From contig UQOE01000012.1 in assembly GCA_900542575.1 (NCBI GenBank), positions 1-61,401 of the forward strand: DNA of 61,401 bases. Direction: 5' to 3'. Both the position numbers and the translations under genes were made by a program. The DNA is from an uncultured Oscillospiraceae bacterium. Its GTDB lineage: Bacteria; Bacillota; Clostridia; Oscillospirales; Acutalibacteraceae. Below, one piece after another: positions 1 through 8,305 of the stretch. The stretch's first letter is position 1; every line of letters starts with the position of its first letter. Under the pieces are notes generated by a model that was not told the DNA's origin, did not search any database, and was given only the letters and a program-made list of their open reading frames with translations.

Positions 1-55
1 CCCAGCCATGGATCTTTTGTTATTCAGTTGTCCAACTTCAATTTACAATCAACCA
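1..55. repeat. left copy of 55-bp terminal inverted repeat
   Basis: Bases 1-55 are the exact reverse complement of 61347-61401; the match stops at base 56. A perfect 55-bp match at both extremes of a contig is what a de Bruijn assembler with k=55 leaves when both ends run into the same repeat node. The repeat proper (perhaps an insertion-sequence end) would then continue outside the window. A true terminal inverted repeat of one large element is the alternative. Confidence 0.9.
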
Positions 56-77
56 TCTAAAACAGGATGGAAAAAAT

Positions 78-602
78 ATGAATAATACTTTCACGGAAAG
101 AATCGGTAGAAGAACATTAAGAAGATTTTTATTATTCTTCTTTGCTATATTAATCATTGTTTTTGCATGCCTTATGCACACAAATTATTCTAGTAAACTG
201 AGTCCCAAGAAAATAGATACGCATGAAATGTACAATGGTACCCAAACTGAGTTAATGGGGAAATATGGAATTATTCATATGAAAGCCAAAAAGCTTAATA
301 AACGACCATACCAGGAAATCAAAGACTTTGTACAGTGGTATAAAGATCAAAATGGAACTTATGTCTATGTAACTATTGATTTTGGAAATAATACTGGCAT
401 TGAAATTTTCGGTGGTACTGATCCTTATATTACCTATGGAGCAATAAATAACGATGGTGTTATTACTACCACTATTGGAACCATTGAAGACAAAGGAAGT
501 TATTACAGCTTATATAAATTTAATGATCAAGATAAATTAGTCCCTGTTTCAAATAGCAAAGAACCATATGGAATAAATGGATTACCTGTATTTGATACAT
601 AA
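78..602 (+). CDS. AT-rich membrane-anchored hypothetical protein
   Basis: 174 residues, not recognised. An N-terminal basic stretch (ERIGRRTLRR) precedes one hydrophobic segment at about residues 17-33, so the remaining ~140 residues probably lie outside the membrane. No lipobox or catalytic motif is visible. The ATG follows an AGGATGG ribosome site. The gene is much more AT-rich than the rest of the window and starts 22 bases inside the terminal repeat, which suggests it belongs to, or arrived with, mobile DNA. Confidence 0.6.
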   Translation: MNNTFTERIGRRTLRRFLLFFFAILIIVFACLMHTNYSSKLSPKKIDTHEMYNGTQTELMGKYGIIHMKAKKLNKRPYQEIKDFVQWYKDQNGTYVYVTIDFGNNTGIEIFGGTDPYITYGAINNDGVITTTIGTIEDKGSYYSLYKFNDQDKLVPVSNSKEPYGINGLPVFDT

Positions 603-699
603 CATTACAACTAATAAAAAAGTCACCATAAGTTGGCAATAGATAGCACAGCAAAACTAACTTGATTCCTTAGTAAAAATATAGATGCATAAACCTGTA

Positions 700-1029
700 C
701 CACATCTCACTGCCACGCGAACTTTTCGACTTCCATTTCCCAAATCTGCCGTTTTTTAGCTTTCCATTTTCAAAATCTGCCGTTTTTTAGCTTTCCATTT
801 TCAAAATCTGCCGCTTTTTGGAATTCCATTTCCAAAAGCCTGTATCAAATCATTGCAATTGATAAAATGCGGGCGCGTTGCCCGGCTCTCTATGCAATCC
901 ATCAGCATCCTTGACGCCCAGCCTGCGCAAATTTTCGCACCCAGGACACAGCGCCCTGCTCTCTGCGCAATCCAGCTTCATCCTCAACGCCCTAGTCAGC
1001 GCAAGCCTTCGCACCCGCACCCCAAACGC
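700..1029. repeat. composite noncoding repeat, copy A, with four 31-bp sub-repeats
   Basis: Sub-repeats of the type TTCCATTTTCAAAATCTGCC start at 731, 762, 793 and 824, exactly 31 bases apart with no spacers. They are followed by the phrase CTGTATCAAATCA and by GC-rich text with TGCGCAA...TTCGCACC phrases. The same order of blocks recurs at 28,100-28,640. The small open frames here are not conserved between copies. Function unknown; the stretch between the genes at 602 and 1084 holds only this repeat and the ldh terminator. Confidence 0.75.
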
Positions 1030-1062
1030 AAAAAGAGCGTGCCCCCCGGCACGCTCTTTTTA
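1030..1062 (-). terminator. ldh terminator
   Basis: A GC-rich perfect hairpin (AAAAAGAGCGTGCC / GGCACGCTCTTTTT, small CCCC loop) with T-tracts on both sides. It lies 22 bases past the ldh stop and could act in both directions. Confidence 0.85.
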
Positions 1063-1083
1063 TTATTAAATAATGACTACCAC

Positions 1084-2028
1084 TTAGATTTCCGCCTTCG
1101 CAATCACGCCCTTCAGCACATCCGCAGACTCGTTCAATGCTTTCTGCTCACCATAGCTCAGCGACATGGGGACTAAGGTCTCTGCGCCGTCTTTGCCGAC
1201 GATCGTCGGCATGCTCAGGGCGACGCCGTCCACGTTGTACTCGCCGTGGAGCATGGTGGAGACTGGGAGGATCGATTTTTCATCGCGCACGATGGACTTG
1301 CAGATGCGGACCACGGACATGGCGATACCGTAGTAGGTGGCCTTTTTCTTCTCAATGATTTCGTAGGCGCTGTTCTTCACGGTCTCGCCGATCTCGTGCA
1401 TGGTCTTGTCGTGTTCGTGGTGGCCGCGCATTTCGCAGAAATCGGTCAGCGGTACGTCGGAGACGTTGACGCTGCTCCAGGCGACAATCTCGCTGTCCCC
1501 GTGCTCACCGATGATGAAGCCGTGCACGCTGCGGGGGTCGACATCGAGATGCCGTCCGAGAAGATATTTTAATCGCGCGGTGTCCAGGGTGGTGCCGGAG
1601 CCGATGACCCGGGATTCGGGCATTCCGCTGTATTTGACCGCGGTGTAGGTCAGGATATCCACGGGGTTCGCCACAACCAGGAGGATCCCCTCGCACTTCC
1701 GCTTTGCGATTTCCGGCAGGATCGATTTAAAGATTCCCGTGTTCTTCTTGACGAGATCCAGCCTCGTCTCGCCGGGCTTCTGTCCCGCTCCGGCGGTGAC
1801 CACGATGACCGCGGCGTCCGCAATATCATCATAGGTCCCGGCGTAAATTTCCATGGGGCTCGTAAACGGCACGCCGTGGCTGATATCCAGCGCCTCGCCC
1901 TCTGCCTTGGCCTGATTCGTATCGATCAGCACCATTTCCGAAAACAGTCCGCTCTGCATCAGTGCAAACGCAGAGGCGGATCCGACAAATCCGCAGCCGA
2001 TGACGGCGACTTTTCGAAGATTGACCAT
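1084..2028 (-). CDS. ldh: L-lactate dehydrogenase
   Basis: Reduces pyruvate to L-lactate with NADH in the cytoplasm, a fermentative electron sink. It has the N-terminal Rossmann glycine motif GCGFVGSA, the NAD-binding aspartate (LIDTN), the conserved NPVD loop and the catalytic histidine in GEHGDSE; 314 residues is the usual length. An in-frame ATG nine bases upstream (2037) abuts the AAAGGA site, so the second ATG (2028) is the better start. Transcribed alone, with its own terminator at 1030-1062. Confidence 0.95.
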   Translation of the reverse strand: MVNLRKVAVIGCGFVGSASAFALMQSGLFSEMVLIDTNQAKAEGEALDISHGVPFTSPMEIYAGTYDDIADAAVIVVTAGAGQKPGETRLDLVKKNTGIFKSILPEIAKRKCEGILLVVANPVDILTYTAVKYSGMPESRVIGSGTTLDTARLKYLLGRHLDVDPRSVHGFIIGEHGDSEIVAWSSVNVSDVPLTDFCEMRGHHEHDKTMHEIGETVKNSAYEIIEKKKATYYGIAMSVVRICKSIVRDEKSILPVSTMLHGEYNVDGVALSMPTIVGKDGAETLVPMSLSYGEQKALNESADVLKGVIAKAEI

Positions 2029-2074
2029 AGATGACATCCTTTCTATAGAAACAAGATATTGTTAAATTGTTTTC

Positions 2075-2092
2075 GTGCTCGAGCACAGTATA
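2075..2092 (-). promoter_or_regulatory. ldh promoter -10 with abutting palindrome
   Basis: Reading toward ldh there is an extended -10 (TGG-TATACT, 2087-2092) followed directly by the perfect 12-bp palindrome GTGCTCGAGCAC (2075-2086). A protein bound there would cover the transcription start. A TTGTTAA half-site like the Rex redox-repressor consensus lies just downstream (about 2058-2065), but its second arm is poor. The regulator is inferred, not known. Confidence 0.5.
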
Positions 2093-2152
2093 CCAGAAAT
2101 TTCGCAGAAGAAAAGAGCATTTCTGCATGTTTTTGAAGTTTTTTGAAAGAAA

Positions 2153-2177
2153 GAGCCGTGCCTTCACGGCACGGCTC
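2153..2177 (-). terminator. ahpC terminator
   Basis: Ten-base-pair GC-rich stem (GAGCCGTGCC / GGCACGGCTC) with a five-base loop, 15 bases past the ahpC stop, followed on the minus strand by a TTTCTTTC tract. Confidence 0.75.
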
Positions 2178-2191
2178 ACTCAGGGAATCGA

Positions 2192-2755
2192 TTACAGAGC
2201 GCCGACCAAATCGGCACCCGGTTTCAGAGTTTTCTCGCCGCGCTTCCAACGGGCAGGGCAGACCTCATCGCCGTGTTCGGCGACGAACTGGCACGCCTGC
2301 AGTTTGCGCAGAAGTTCGTCGGCGTTGCGGCCGACGTTTCCGGCGCTGACCTCGTAGGCGACGACTTTCGCCTCCGGATTCAGGATGAACGTGCCGCGCT
2401 CGGCCTGGCCGGCGGACTCAATGAGGACGTCGAGATCCCGCATGAGTGCATGGGTCGGGTCCGCGAGCATGGGATAAGTAATTGTGGAAATTCGCTTGGA
2501 GTGTTCATGCCAGGCCATGTGGACGTACTGGGAATCGCTCGAGATGGCGTAGATTTCGCAGCCGGCCTCCTGGAACGCTGGATAGTGCTCCTGCAGGTCT
2601 TCCAGCTCCGTGGGGCACACGAACGAAAAATCTGCGGGATAGAAGAACAGCACCGACCACTTGCCAAGCAGATCCTGCTTCGTGACCTCGTGGAAGTCGT
2701 TATCTTGAAATGCGGTGACTTTGAAGTCCTGGACTTCTTTTCCAATCATGGACAT
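2192..2755 (-). CDS. ahpC: alkyl hydroperoxide reductase subunit C (typical 2-Cys peroxiredoxin)
   Basis: Thiol peroxidase that reduces hydrogen and organic peroxides. The peroxidatic cysteine is Cys47 in FVCPTE and the resolving cysteine lies in the C-terminal EVCPA motif. From the ATG at 2755 the protein has 187 residues, the AhpC length, and that ATG has AAAGGA ten bases upstream; the longer open frame only reads into enolase. No ahpF is adjacent, so its reductase must be elsewhere. It starts 19 bases after enolase and is probably co-transcribed with it. Confidence 0.95.
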   Translation of the reverse strand: MSMIGKEVQDFKVTAFQDNDFHEVTKQDLLGKWSVLFFYPADFSFVCPTELEDLQEHYPAFQEAGCEIYAISSDSQYVHMAWHEHSKRISTITYPMLADPTHALMRDLDVLIESAGQAERGTFILNPEAKVVAYEVSAGNVGRNADELLRKLQACQFVAEHGDEVCPARWKRGEKTLKPGADLVGAL

Positions 2756-2774
2756 AGGCGTTTCCTTTCTAGTG

Positions 2775-4079
2775 TTACGCTTTTGTGAAGTGGAAGGCTG
2801 CTTTGCCCGGGAAGACGGCGCTGTCGCCGAGCTCCTCTTCAATGCGCAGCAGCTGGTTGTACTTGGCGACGCGCTCCGAGCGGGACGGGGCACCGGTCTT
2901 AATCTGTGCGGAGTTCATGGCTACGGCAAGGTCTGCAATGGTGGTGTCCTCGGTCTCACCGGAACGGTGGGATACGATGGCGGTGTAGCCGGCGTTGTGC
3001 GCCATCTTGATGGCGTCCAGCGTCTCCGAAACCGATCCAATCTGGTTCAGCTTGATGAGGATGGAGTTGGCGCACCCGAGCGAGATGCCCTTGGCCAGCC
3101 GCTCCGTGTTCGTGACAAACAGATCGTCGCCGACCAGCTGAACCTTGTCGCCCAGCTCGGCTGTCATCTTCTGCCAGCCCTCCCAGTCCTCTTCATCGAG
3201 GCCGTCCTCGATGGAGTAGATAGGATACTTCTCAATGAGCTCGCCCCAGTGCGCGATCAGCTCATCGGACGTAAAGTCCTTTCCGGATTTCGGTTGATGG
3301 TAGAACCCTTTTCCCTTTTCGCTCTTCCACTCAGAGGATGCGGCATCCATGGCGAGAACGAAATCTTTGCCCGGTTCATACCCTGCATCGCGGATGGCCT
3401 GAAGGATATGCTCAATGGTATCGGCGTCGTCTTTCAGGTTCGGTGCGAAACCGCCCTCGTCGCCGACGGCCGTAGTATTGCCCTCTGCCTTCAGGAGCTT
3501 CTGGAGCGCATGGAAAACTTCGGTGCACCAGCGAAGACCTTCGGCGAAGGAAGAGGCGCCGGCCGGCATAATCATGAACTCCTGCGTATCGACGGAGTTG
3601 GTGGCATGCGCGCCGCCGTTTAAGATATTCATCATCGGCAGCGGAAGTACGTTGCCCTGTACGCCGCCGAGGAAACGATACAGCGGCTCGCCGCGGGAAT
3701 TGGCCGCCGCTCTTGCCGCCGCAATGGATACGGCGAGGATGGCATTGGCCCCCAGCTTCGATTTATCTTTCGTCCCGTCCAGATCAAACATAACCTGGTC
3801 GACGCCGTAGGTGTCCGACGCATCTTTACCGACCAGTGCGGGTGCAATGATATCGTTGATGTTGGCGACCGCCTTGGAGACGCCTTTGCCTCCAAATTTC
3901 TTCGGGTCGTTGTCTCTCAGCTCCAGCGCCTCGAACTCACCGGTGGACGCACCGCTCGGCGATGCACCGCGTCCGACGGTTCCGTCCGCCAGAATAACCT
4001 CGGCCTCTACCGTGGGATTTCCGCGGGAGTCGATGATTTCACGCCCAATTACTTTCTCAATTGTCTGTGCGTTTTTCAT
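2775..4079 (-). CDS. eno: enolase (phosphopyruvate hydratase)
   Basis: Converts 2-phosphoglycerate to phosphoenolpyruvate in glycolysis. 434 residues with the family signatures intact: SGASTGEFEALELRD near the N-terminus, GDEGGFAPN, the metal-binding SIEDGLDEEDWEGW and the KLNQIGS lysine region with SHRSGETED. The start has a strong AGGAGG site. Sharing a transcript with ahpC (19-base gap) is an unusual pairing of glycolysis and peroxide defence. A near-perfect palindrome lies 65 bases upstream. Confidence 0.96.
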   Translation of the reverse strand: MKNAQTIEKVIGREIIDSRGNPTVEAEVILADGTVGRGASPSGASTGEFEALELRDNDPKKFGGKGVSKAVANINDIIAPALVGKDASDTYGVDQVMFDLDGTKDKSKLGANAILAVSIAAARAAANSRGEPLYRFLGGVQGNVLPLPMMNILNGGAHATNSVDTQEFMIMPAGASSFAEGLRWCTEVFHALQKLLKAEGNTTAVGDEGGFAPNLKDDADTIEHILQAIRDAGYEPGKDFVLAMDAASSEWKSEKGKGFYHQPKSGKDFTSDELIAHWGELIEKYPIYSIEDGLDEEDWEGWQKMTAELGDKVQLVGDDLFVTNTERLAKGISLGCANSILIKLNQIGSVSETLDAIKMAHNAGYTAIVSHRSGETEDTTIADLAVAMNSAQIKTGAPSRSERVAKYNQLLRIEEELGDSAVFPGKAAFHFTKA

Positions 4080-4143
4080 AGTTGGTTCCTCCTATACTGC
4101 TTCTGAGAAGTTTCGTTCAGGAATTTTTGGTTGGTATTAGTTG

Positions 4144-4163
4144 AAGTTAGCATTAGCTAACTT
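4144..4163. promoter_or_regulatory. palindromic operator upstream of eno-ahpC
   Basis: Perfect inverted repeat with eight-base arms and a four-base centre: AAGTTAGC-ATTA-GCTAACTT. Its core GTTAGC-N4-GCTAAC occurs again at 50776-50791 beside the NEAT/ECF genes, which argues for one regulator acting at both sites. The remaining gap from 4164 to about 4395 shows nothing I can name. Confidence 0.6.
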
Positions 4164-4395
4164 TCTGGGTTATATGGTATCATGTTCCGCATTTTTCCGC
4201 AATGGTTGATTTCTGCAGGCCTGTTAGAGGGCCCAGCTTTACTATAGGCGGTTGGGGGCGGATATTCGGTTGGAAAGACAACAGATATAGACTTTTTTGA
4301 GGGGCGAGGGAGGCTGCGTGACTGGCGAATAGTAGATAGTAGTTGGTGGCTGGTGGACGATAGTGGCTGTGGGGAAATTTCCACCCACTTTCTGG

Positions 4396-4795
4396 CATGC
4401 CTGCGGGACACCCGACGCCGATGTGTTCTTTCTGGTCGGCGGCACGCAGACCAATTCCGTCATAATTGATGGATTTCTACGGCCGTGTGAGGGGGTAATC
4501 GCCGTATCAAGCGGGCATATTGCCATCCACGAGGCAGGTGCCATTGAGTTCGGCGGCCACAAGGTACTTCCGGTGCCCGGCGAGAAGGATAAGCTCTCTG
4601 CTCCCGCGCTGGAATCCTATCTCGACAATTTTCGTAAACCTGGAGGATACGCAGTATGAGCGCATCTCCGCCGACGTGGAGCTCGGGTTCTGGGAGAAGT
4701 CAGATTCTGACCATACAATTGCGCGAATTGCCACCAGCTGGGCGACGACCAGACAGAATGTCCAACAGCTATGCGAAATCTTACGCCACAATTAA
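4396..4795 (+). pseudogene. low-specificity L-threonine aldolase remnant
   Basis: Two pieces of a PLP-dependent threonine aldolase are visible in different frames. About 4396-4630 encodes ACGTPDADVFFLVGGTQTN through GHKVLPVPG (normally residues ~50-125). From about 4625 another frame encodes the C-terminal tail with FVNLEDTQYERI, GFWEKSDSDHT and ATSWATT, ending at 4795. The first ~50 residues and roughly 200 in the middle, including the PLP lysine region, are missing, so it cannot be active. The deletion joint lies near 4625-4632. Confidence 0.85.
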
Positions 4796-4798
4796 CGC

Positions 4799-4828
4799 AA
4801 AAAAGACTGCCGTGAGGCAGTCTTTTTT
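4799..4828. terminator. bidirectional terminator between aldolase remnant and fprA
   Basis: Symmetric hairpin AAAAAAGACTGCC-GTGA-GGCAGTCTTTTTT, a strong intrinsic terminator on either strand. It serves fprA, which stops five bases away, and once served the aldolase. Confidence 0.9.
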
Positions 4829-4832
4829 CGTC

Positions 4833-6020
4833 TTATCCAAGCAGCGCTGCGGCAAGGGCATCCATCTTTTCAAAATCGGCCTCCTCCGGATTCCAGAGAC
4901 TGCGGACCGGTTCGCCGACCACTTCAAAGCCGGCCTCCTGCAGCTTCGTCTGGAGGACCTTGACAGATTCGCCGCTCCAGCCATAGCAGCCAAACGCGGC
5001 GGCGCGCTTGTTTTTGAATTTCAGCTGGCGGAGGAACTCCATCCAGCCGGCAACGCTGGAGAGAATGCTGTTGCCAACCGTCGGTGATCCGACTGCAATG
5101 GCCTTCGACTTGAACACTTCCGTCATAACTTCGTTCTTATCCGCTTTTGCAATATTGAAGACCTTGACGACGGTGTTCGGGCTCTGGGTATGGATCGCGT
5201 CGGCGAGGCGGTGAGCCAGCTTTTCGGTCCCGTTCCACATCGTATCGAAGGCGATGGTAATCTGGTCCTCCTGGTAGGCATCGGCCCAGGCGGCGTATTT
5301 CTCGACAATCTGCATCGGATTGTCCCGCCAGATGGCACCGTGGGACGGCGCAATCATCTCAATGGGAAGATTCAGTTTCGTAATCTCCTCCAGTTTCCGC
5401 TTCAGAATCGGAGCGAAAGGATTCAGAATATTTGCGAAATATTTCATGGCCTCTTTCTGCAGGAGGCACTGGTTGGCTTTGTCGTTGAACAGCTCTTCTA
5501 CAGCATAGTGCTGACCGAACGCATCGTTGGAGAAGAGGATATTGTCGCCGGTCAGGAAGGTGGCCATGGAATCCGGCCAGTGGAGCATCCGCATTTCGAC
5601 GAAAATCAGCTGCTTGCCATTCCCGATATCCAGGGTGTCGCCGGTATGGACGGTGTGGAAATTCCAGCCGCGCTTGCCATACTGACCCTCGAGACTCTTG
5701 ACTGCGTTTGCCGTGCAGTAGATCGGGACATCCGGGATCTCCGCCATCAGCGCGGGAAGAGATCCGGAATGGTCGCACTCGCCGTGGTTGGCAATGACGT
5801 AGTCAATGTCCTTGAGATCGATTTCCTTCTTCAGGTTCTCAATGAAATCATCCTTGTGCGGTGCCCACACCGTATCCACAAGAACATTCTTTCCCTCGCG
5901 AATTAAGTATGCGTTCTGACTGCTCCCGTTGAGAATGGAATAATCATCCCCGTGAAATTATTCGAGCTCCCAGTCAAGATAGCCGACCCACGTAACATTG
6001 CCTTTTACCTGTTTCTTCAT
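4833..6020 (-). pseudogene. FprA-type flavodiiron protein interrupted by an in-frame TAA
   Basis: A-type flavoprotein family: an N-terminal diiron beta-lactamase-like domain reducing O2 or NO, and a C-terminal flavodoxin domain. The diiron ligands are intact (NHGECDHSG, LHWPDS, SNDAFGQH, PSHGAIWR), as are the FMN loops (TMWNGTEK, GSPTVGNSI, YGWSGES). Translation from the ATG at 6020, which has AAAGGAG seven bases upstream, gives MKKQVKGNVTWVGYLDWELE and then TAA at codon 21 (5958-5960). The same frame continues unbroken to 4833, for the normal ~395-residue length. The open part alone (4833-5879) lacks an essential N-terminal strand. A recent nonsense mutation, an assembly error or readthrough are all possible. 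Confidence 0.88.
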
Positions 6021-6120
6021 GCTGTGCTCCTTTCGAAGTCTCAATCTGCCGCAATTTTCTTTCTGACCCCAATATAGCACGCTGACCGCGGCAGTTCTGT
6101 TGGATAAGCAACGAAAAGGG

Positions 6121-6157
6121 AAGGACTGCTGCAAAACGATTTTCTGCAGCAGTCCTT
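6121..6157 (-). terminator. terminator of the SirTM operon
   Basis: Thirteen-base-pair perfect stem AAGGACTGCTGCA / TGCAGCAGTCCTT just past the stop of the last gene, with a short TTTTC tract on the minus strand. Confidence 0.75.
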
Positions 6158-6175
6158 CCTATATTATGTTATTTT

Positions 6176-6613
6176 TCACGCGCCCTTATTCGCACGCACA
6201 ATATTTTCGTAAACGTCCTCCACGGTCCGCCGGGAGAGATCCTCTTCAAAATCCTTCTGAATATCGTTCAGCTCCCCGTCCAGGGACACATGAATGGTTC
6301 TCCCCACCGGGCATGCGGGGTTCGGGTTCTCATGGAAGCGAAACAGATTTTCGTCGCTGTTGGTCTCCACCGCGCGGTAGACATCCAGAAACGTGATCTC
6401 CGACAGCGGGCGGTTCAGCGTAATGCCGCCCGGTCCGCGCTTGACCGTAATCAGGTCGGCGTCCTGCAGCTGCAGCATAATGTTGCGCACGATGACCGGA
6501 TTGGTCCCGATGCTGCCGGCCAGCAGTTTGCTGGTCGTTTTCGTCTCTTCGCCGAAATATTTGACGGCGGTCAGGATGTGGATGGCGATGGTAAATTTCG
6601 TTGAAATCTGCAT
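6176..6613 (-). CDS. Rrf2 family transcriptional regulator (YwnA-like)
   Basis: 145 residues with the Rrf2 winged helix-turn-helix at the N-terminus (MQISTKFTIAIHIL...SIGTNPVIVRNIMLQL) and the wing RGPGGITL. The three-cysteine Fe-S site of IscR/NsrR is absent; only one Cys remains (NPACPVG), as in the redox/thiol-sensing YwnA/CymR branch. The ATG at 6613, with GGGGAAG ahead, starts just past the macrodomain stop. As the last gene of the operon it is the likely regulator of the promoter near 9660, where two GTAA-N9-TTAC boxes lie. Confidence 0.88.
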   Translation of the reverse strand: MQISTKFTIAIHILTAVKYFGEETKTTSKLLAGSIGTNPVIVRNIMLQLQDADLITVKRGPGGITLNRPLSEITFLDVYRAVETNSDENLFRFHENPNPACPVGRTIHVSLDGELNDIQKDFEEDLSRRTVEDVYENIVRANKGA

Positions 6614-6614
6614 G

Positions 6615-7391
6615 TTACTTCCCCAATAAGTTTTCGTAAATGGCGCGGTCGCGGTCCTTGAACACGTTGAAAATGACGTGCATCTCATTTTGATGCAGCC
6701 ATTCCTCCGCGGTCTCCACAGCAATTTCAGCGGCGCGGTCCGCCGGGAAACGAAACACCCCGGTCGAAATGCAGCAAAACGCAATGGATTTACATCCTTG
6801 CCGCGTGGCCTCGTCCAGACAGGACCGGTAGCAGGAACGAAGATCTTCTTCGTTCTGCTCCGTGAGATCTCCCATGACAATGGGACCGACCGTGTGCAGG
6901 ACGAATTTTGCCGGCAGGTTGTAGCCCAGTGTGCATTTCACCTGGCCGGTGGGCTCTTCGTGACCCTGTTTTTGCATAATAGTATAGCACTTGTTCCGCA
7001 GCTGAACACCGGCCATTGTGTGAATGATGTTGTCGATGCACCCGTGCAGCGGCTGGAAACAGCCGAGCATCTGGCTGTTGGCCGCGTTGACAATAGCGTC
7101 GCTGCGCAGTGTCGTGATGTCGCCCTGCCACAGGGAGATCTGCGGGTTTCGCGGGGTACATGGCAGGCTTTCGGCCTCCACGATCCCTTTTTCCCGTGTC
7201 ATCTCCTGCAGCATCTCATCCTGAACGCGCAGAAAAGATTCTTCGGCCGGCGCGGGCATCCGGACATTGCAGAGCGCCCGAAAGAGGCGAAAGGCCTCTT
7301 CGGGTTCCTGCGGCACGCCGTAGGAGAGGTACTCCGGCATCTCCCGCTCCAGCGCCTGAATACAGAATTCCAGCTGTTCCATTTGGGTCAT
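6615..7391 (-). CDS. zinc-containing macrodomain protein, ADP-ribosyl hydrolase (SirTM partner)
   Basis: 258 residues. An N-terminal helical extension (about 1-75) precedes the macrodomain, whose ADP-ribose loops are visible (QGDI 89-92, VNAANSQMLG 101-110, CISTGVFRFP). The Zn-macro signature Cys111, His116, Cys118 (GCFQPLHGC) is complete. Such proteins remove the ADP-ribose added by class M sirtuins. The ATG at 7391 shares bases with the TGA of the sirtuin gene (ATGA), implying translational coupling. An upstream in-frame ATG (7457) lies inside the sirtuin gene and is disfavoured. Confidence 0.92.
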   Translation of the reverse strand: MTQMEQLEFCIQALEREMPEYLSYGVPQEPEEAFRLFRALCNVRMPAPAEESFLRVQDEMLQEMTREKGIVEAESLPCTPRNPQISLWQGDITTLRSDAIVNAANSQMLGCFQPLHGCIDNIIHTMAGVQLRNKCYTIMQKQGHEEPTGQVKCTLGYNLPAKFVLHTVGPIVMGDLTEQNEEDLRSCYRSCLDEATRQGCKSIAFCCISTGVFRFPADRAAEIAVETAEEWLHQNEMHVIFNVFKDRDRAIYENLLGK

Positions 7392-8305
7392 ACGCCCAGC
7401 ACCTTCCCGATATCCCGGTTGATGCACACCGCGCGATCCGCAATCTGTGACGGGCACGCCGCATCTCCCTGATTGATTGTGACGAAAAAACTGTTCGGGT
7501 TCTGATCGACCCGCTGCCAGAACGGAATCTTGATGATTCCGGGCGTATTCATGCCGACGCCGAGCTCCAGATACAAGATGTGATCGTCTTCGTGCCGGTC
7601 CAGGAATTCATGGTACCGGCGCTGCGCCGCATACCACCCTTCATCCTGTACAAAATTGCCGTCGATCCGCAGGTTGGTGGTCATGGCGCTGCCGTCGTCC
7701 GGGCAGATCGGAATCAGCGAAGTTGGAATGCGCATGGACAGCCTGTCCAGATCCTCCGGAGGCTCAAAAATGCCCTCGTCATTCCGGGCGAAGCCCTGCG
7801 CCTCCAGCATACGCAGAACGCTTTCCTCATTGTCGTAGGTCTTCTGAATTTTGGGGGTTACACTCTGGAACAGACCGTAATCCCCCTGCGTATAGAACAG
7901 CCGATCTTTTGCAAATCCCGCTTTCTGGAACTGGTGATCCACATTCGTGGTAAGGACGAAATAATTCGAATCGCGCACGAGGCGGTAGAGGGCGGGATAG
8001 ACCGGCTTTGGTGGATCGAGATAGCGGTTCAGATAGATGGCACGGCTCCACCAGGCCCAGAAGGTCTCCTGGTCCGGGAAGGGGTAGAAGCCTCCGCTGT
8101 ACTGGTCGCGAATGCCGAACCGGGCAATGAAATCGGCAAACCATCGGGCGAAGACCGGACCGCTGTAGTCGAATCCGGCTGCGGTGGAGAGCCCCGCACC
8201 GGCACCGATGAGGACGGCATCTGCATTTTTCAGCTGTTCGTGGAACAGACGCTCCTGCTCCGCAGGATCTTCGGTGCAGCCTCCTGACAGGTAAATCTGA
8301 TTCAT
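7388..8305 (-). CDS. class M sirtuin (SirTM), NAD-dependent protein ADP-ribosyltransferase
   Basis: 305 residues with the sirtuin NAD site GAGAGLSTAAG (34-44) and TTNVDHQ (Asn121, Asp123). At the usual catalytic His there is Gln (YTQGD, Gln140), the hallmark of SirTM enzymes, which ADP-ribosylate rather than deacylate. The zinc-ribbon cysteines I expect in the family are mostly missing (SVTPKI instead of CxxxC; CPDDG instead of CPxCG). It overlaps both neighbours by four bases. The usual substrate genes of SirTM operons (GcvH-like, lipoate ligase) are not nearby. Confidence 0.92.
   Translation of the reverse strand: MNQIYLSGGCTEDPAEQERLFHEQLKNADAVLIGAGAGLSTAAGFDYSGPVFARWFADFIARFGIRDQYSGGFYPFPDQETFWAWWSRAIYLNRYLDPPKPVYPALYRLVRDSNYFVLTTNVDHQFQKAGFAKDRLFYTQGDYGLFQSVTPKIQKTYDNEESVLRMLEAQGFARNDEGIFEPPEDLDRLSMRIPTSLIPICPDDGSAMTTNLRIDGNFVQDEGWYAAQRRYHEFLDRHEDDHILYLELGVGMNTPGIIKIPFWQRVDQNPNSFFVTINQGDAACPSQIADRAVCINRDIGKVLGV

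Noticed and set aside
721..850. CRISPR-like short repeats
   Set aside because: The 31-base units are directly tandem with no spacers, and no cas gene is in the window.
2715..3623. 302-residue plus-strand open frame
   Set aside because: Antisense shadow of enolase.
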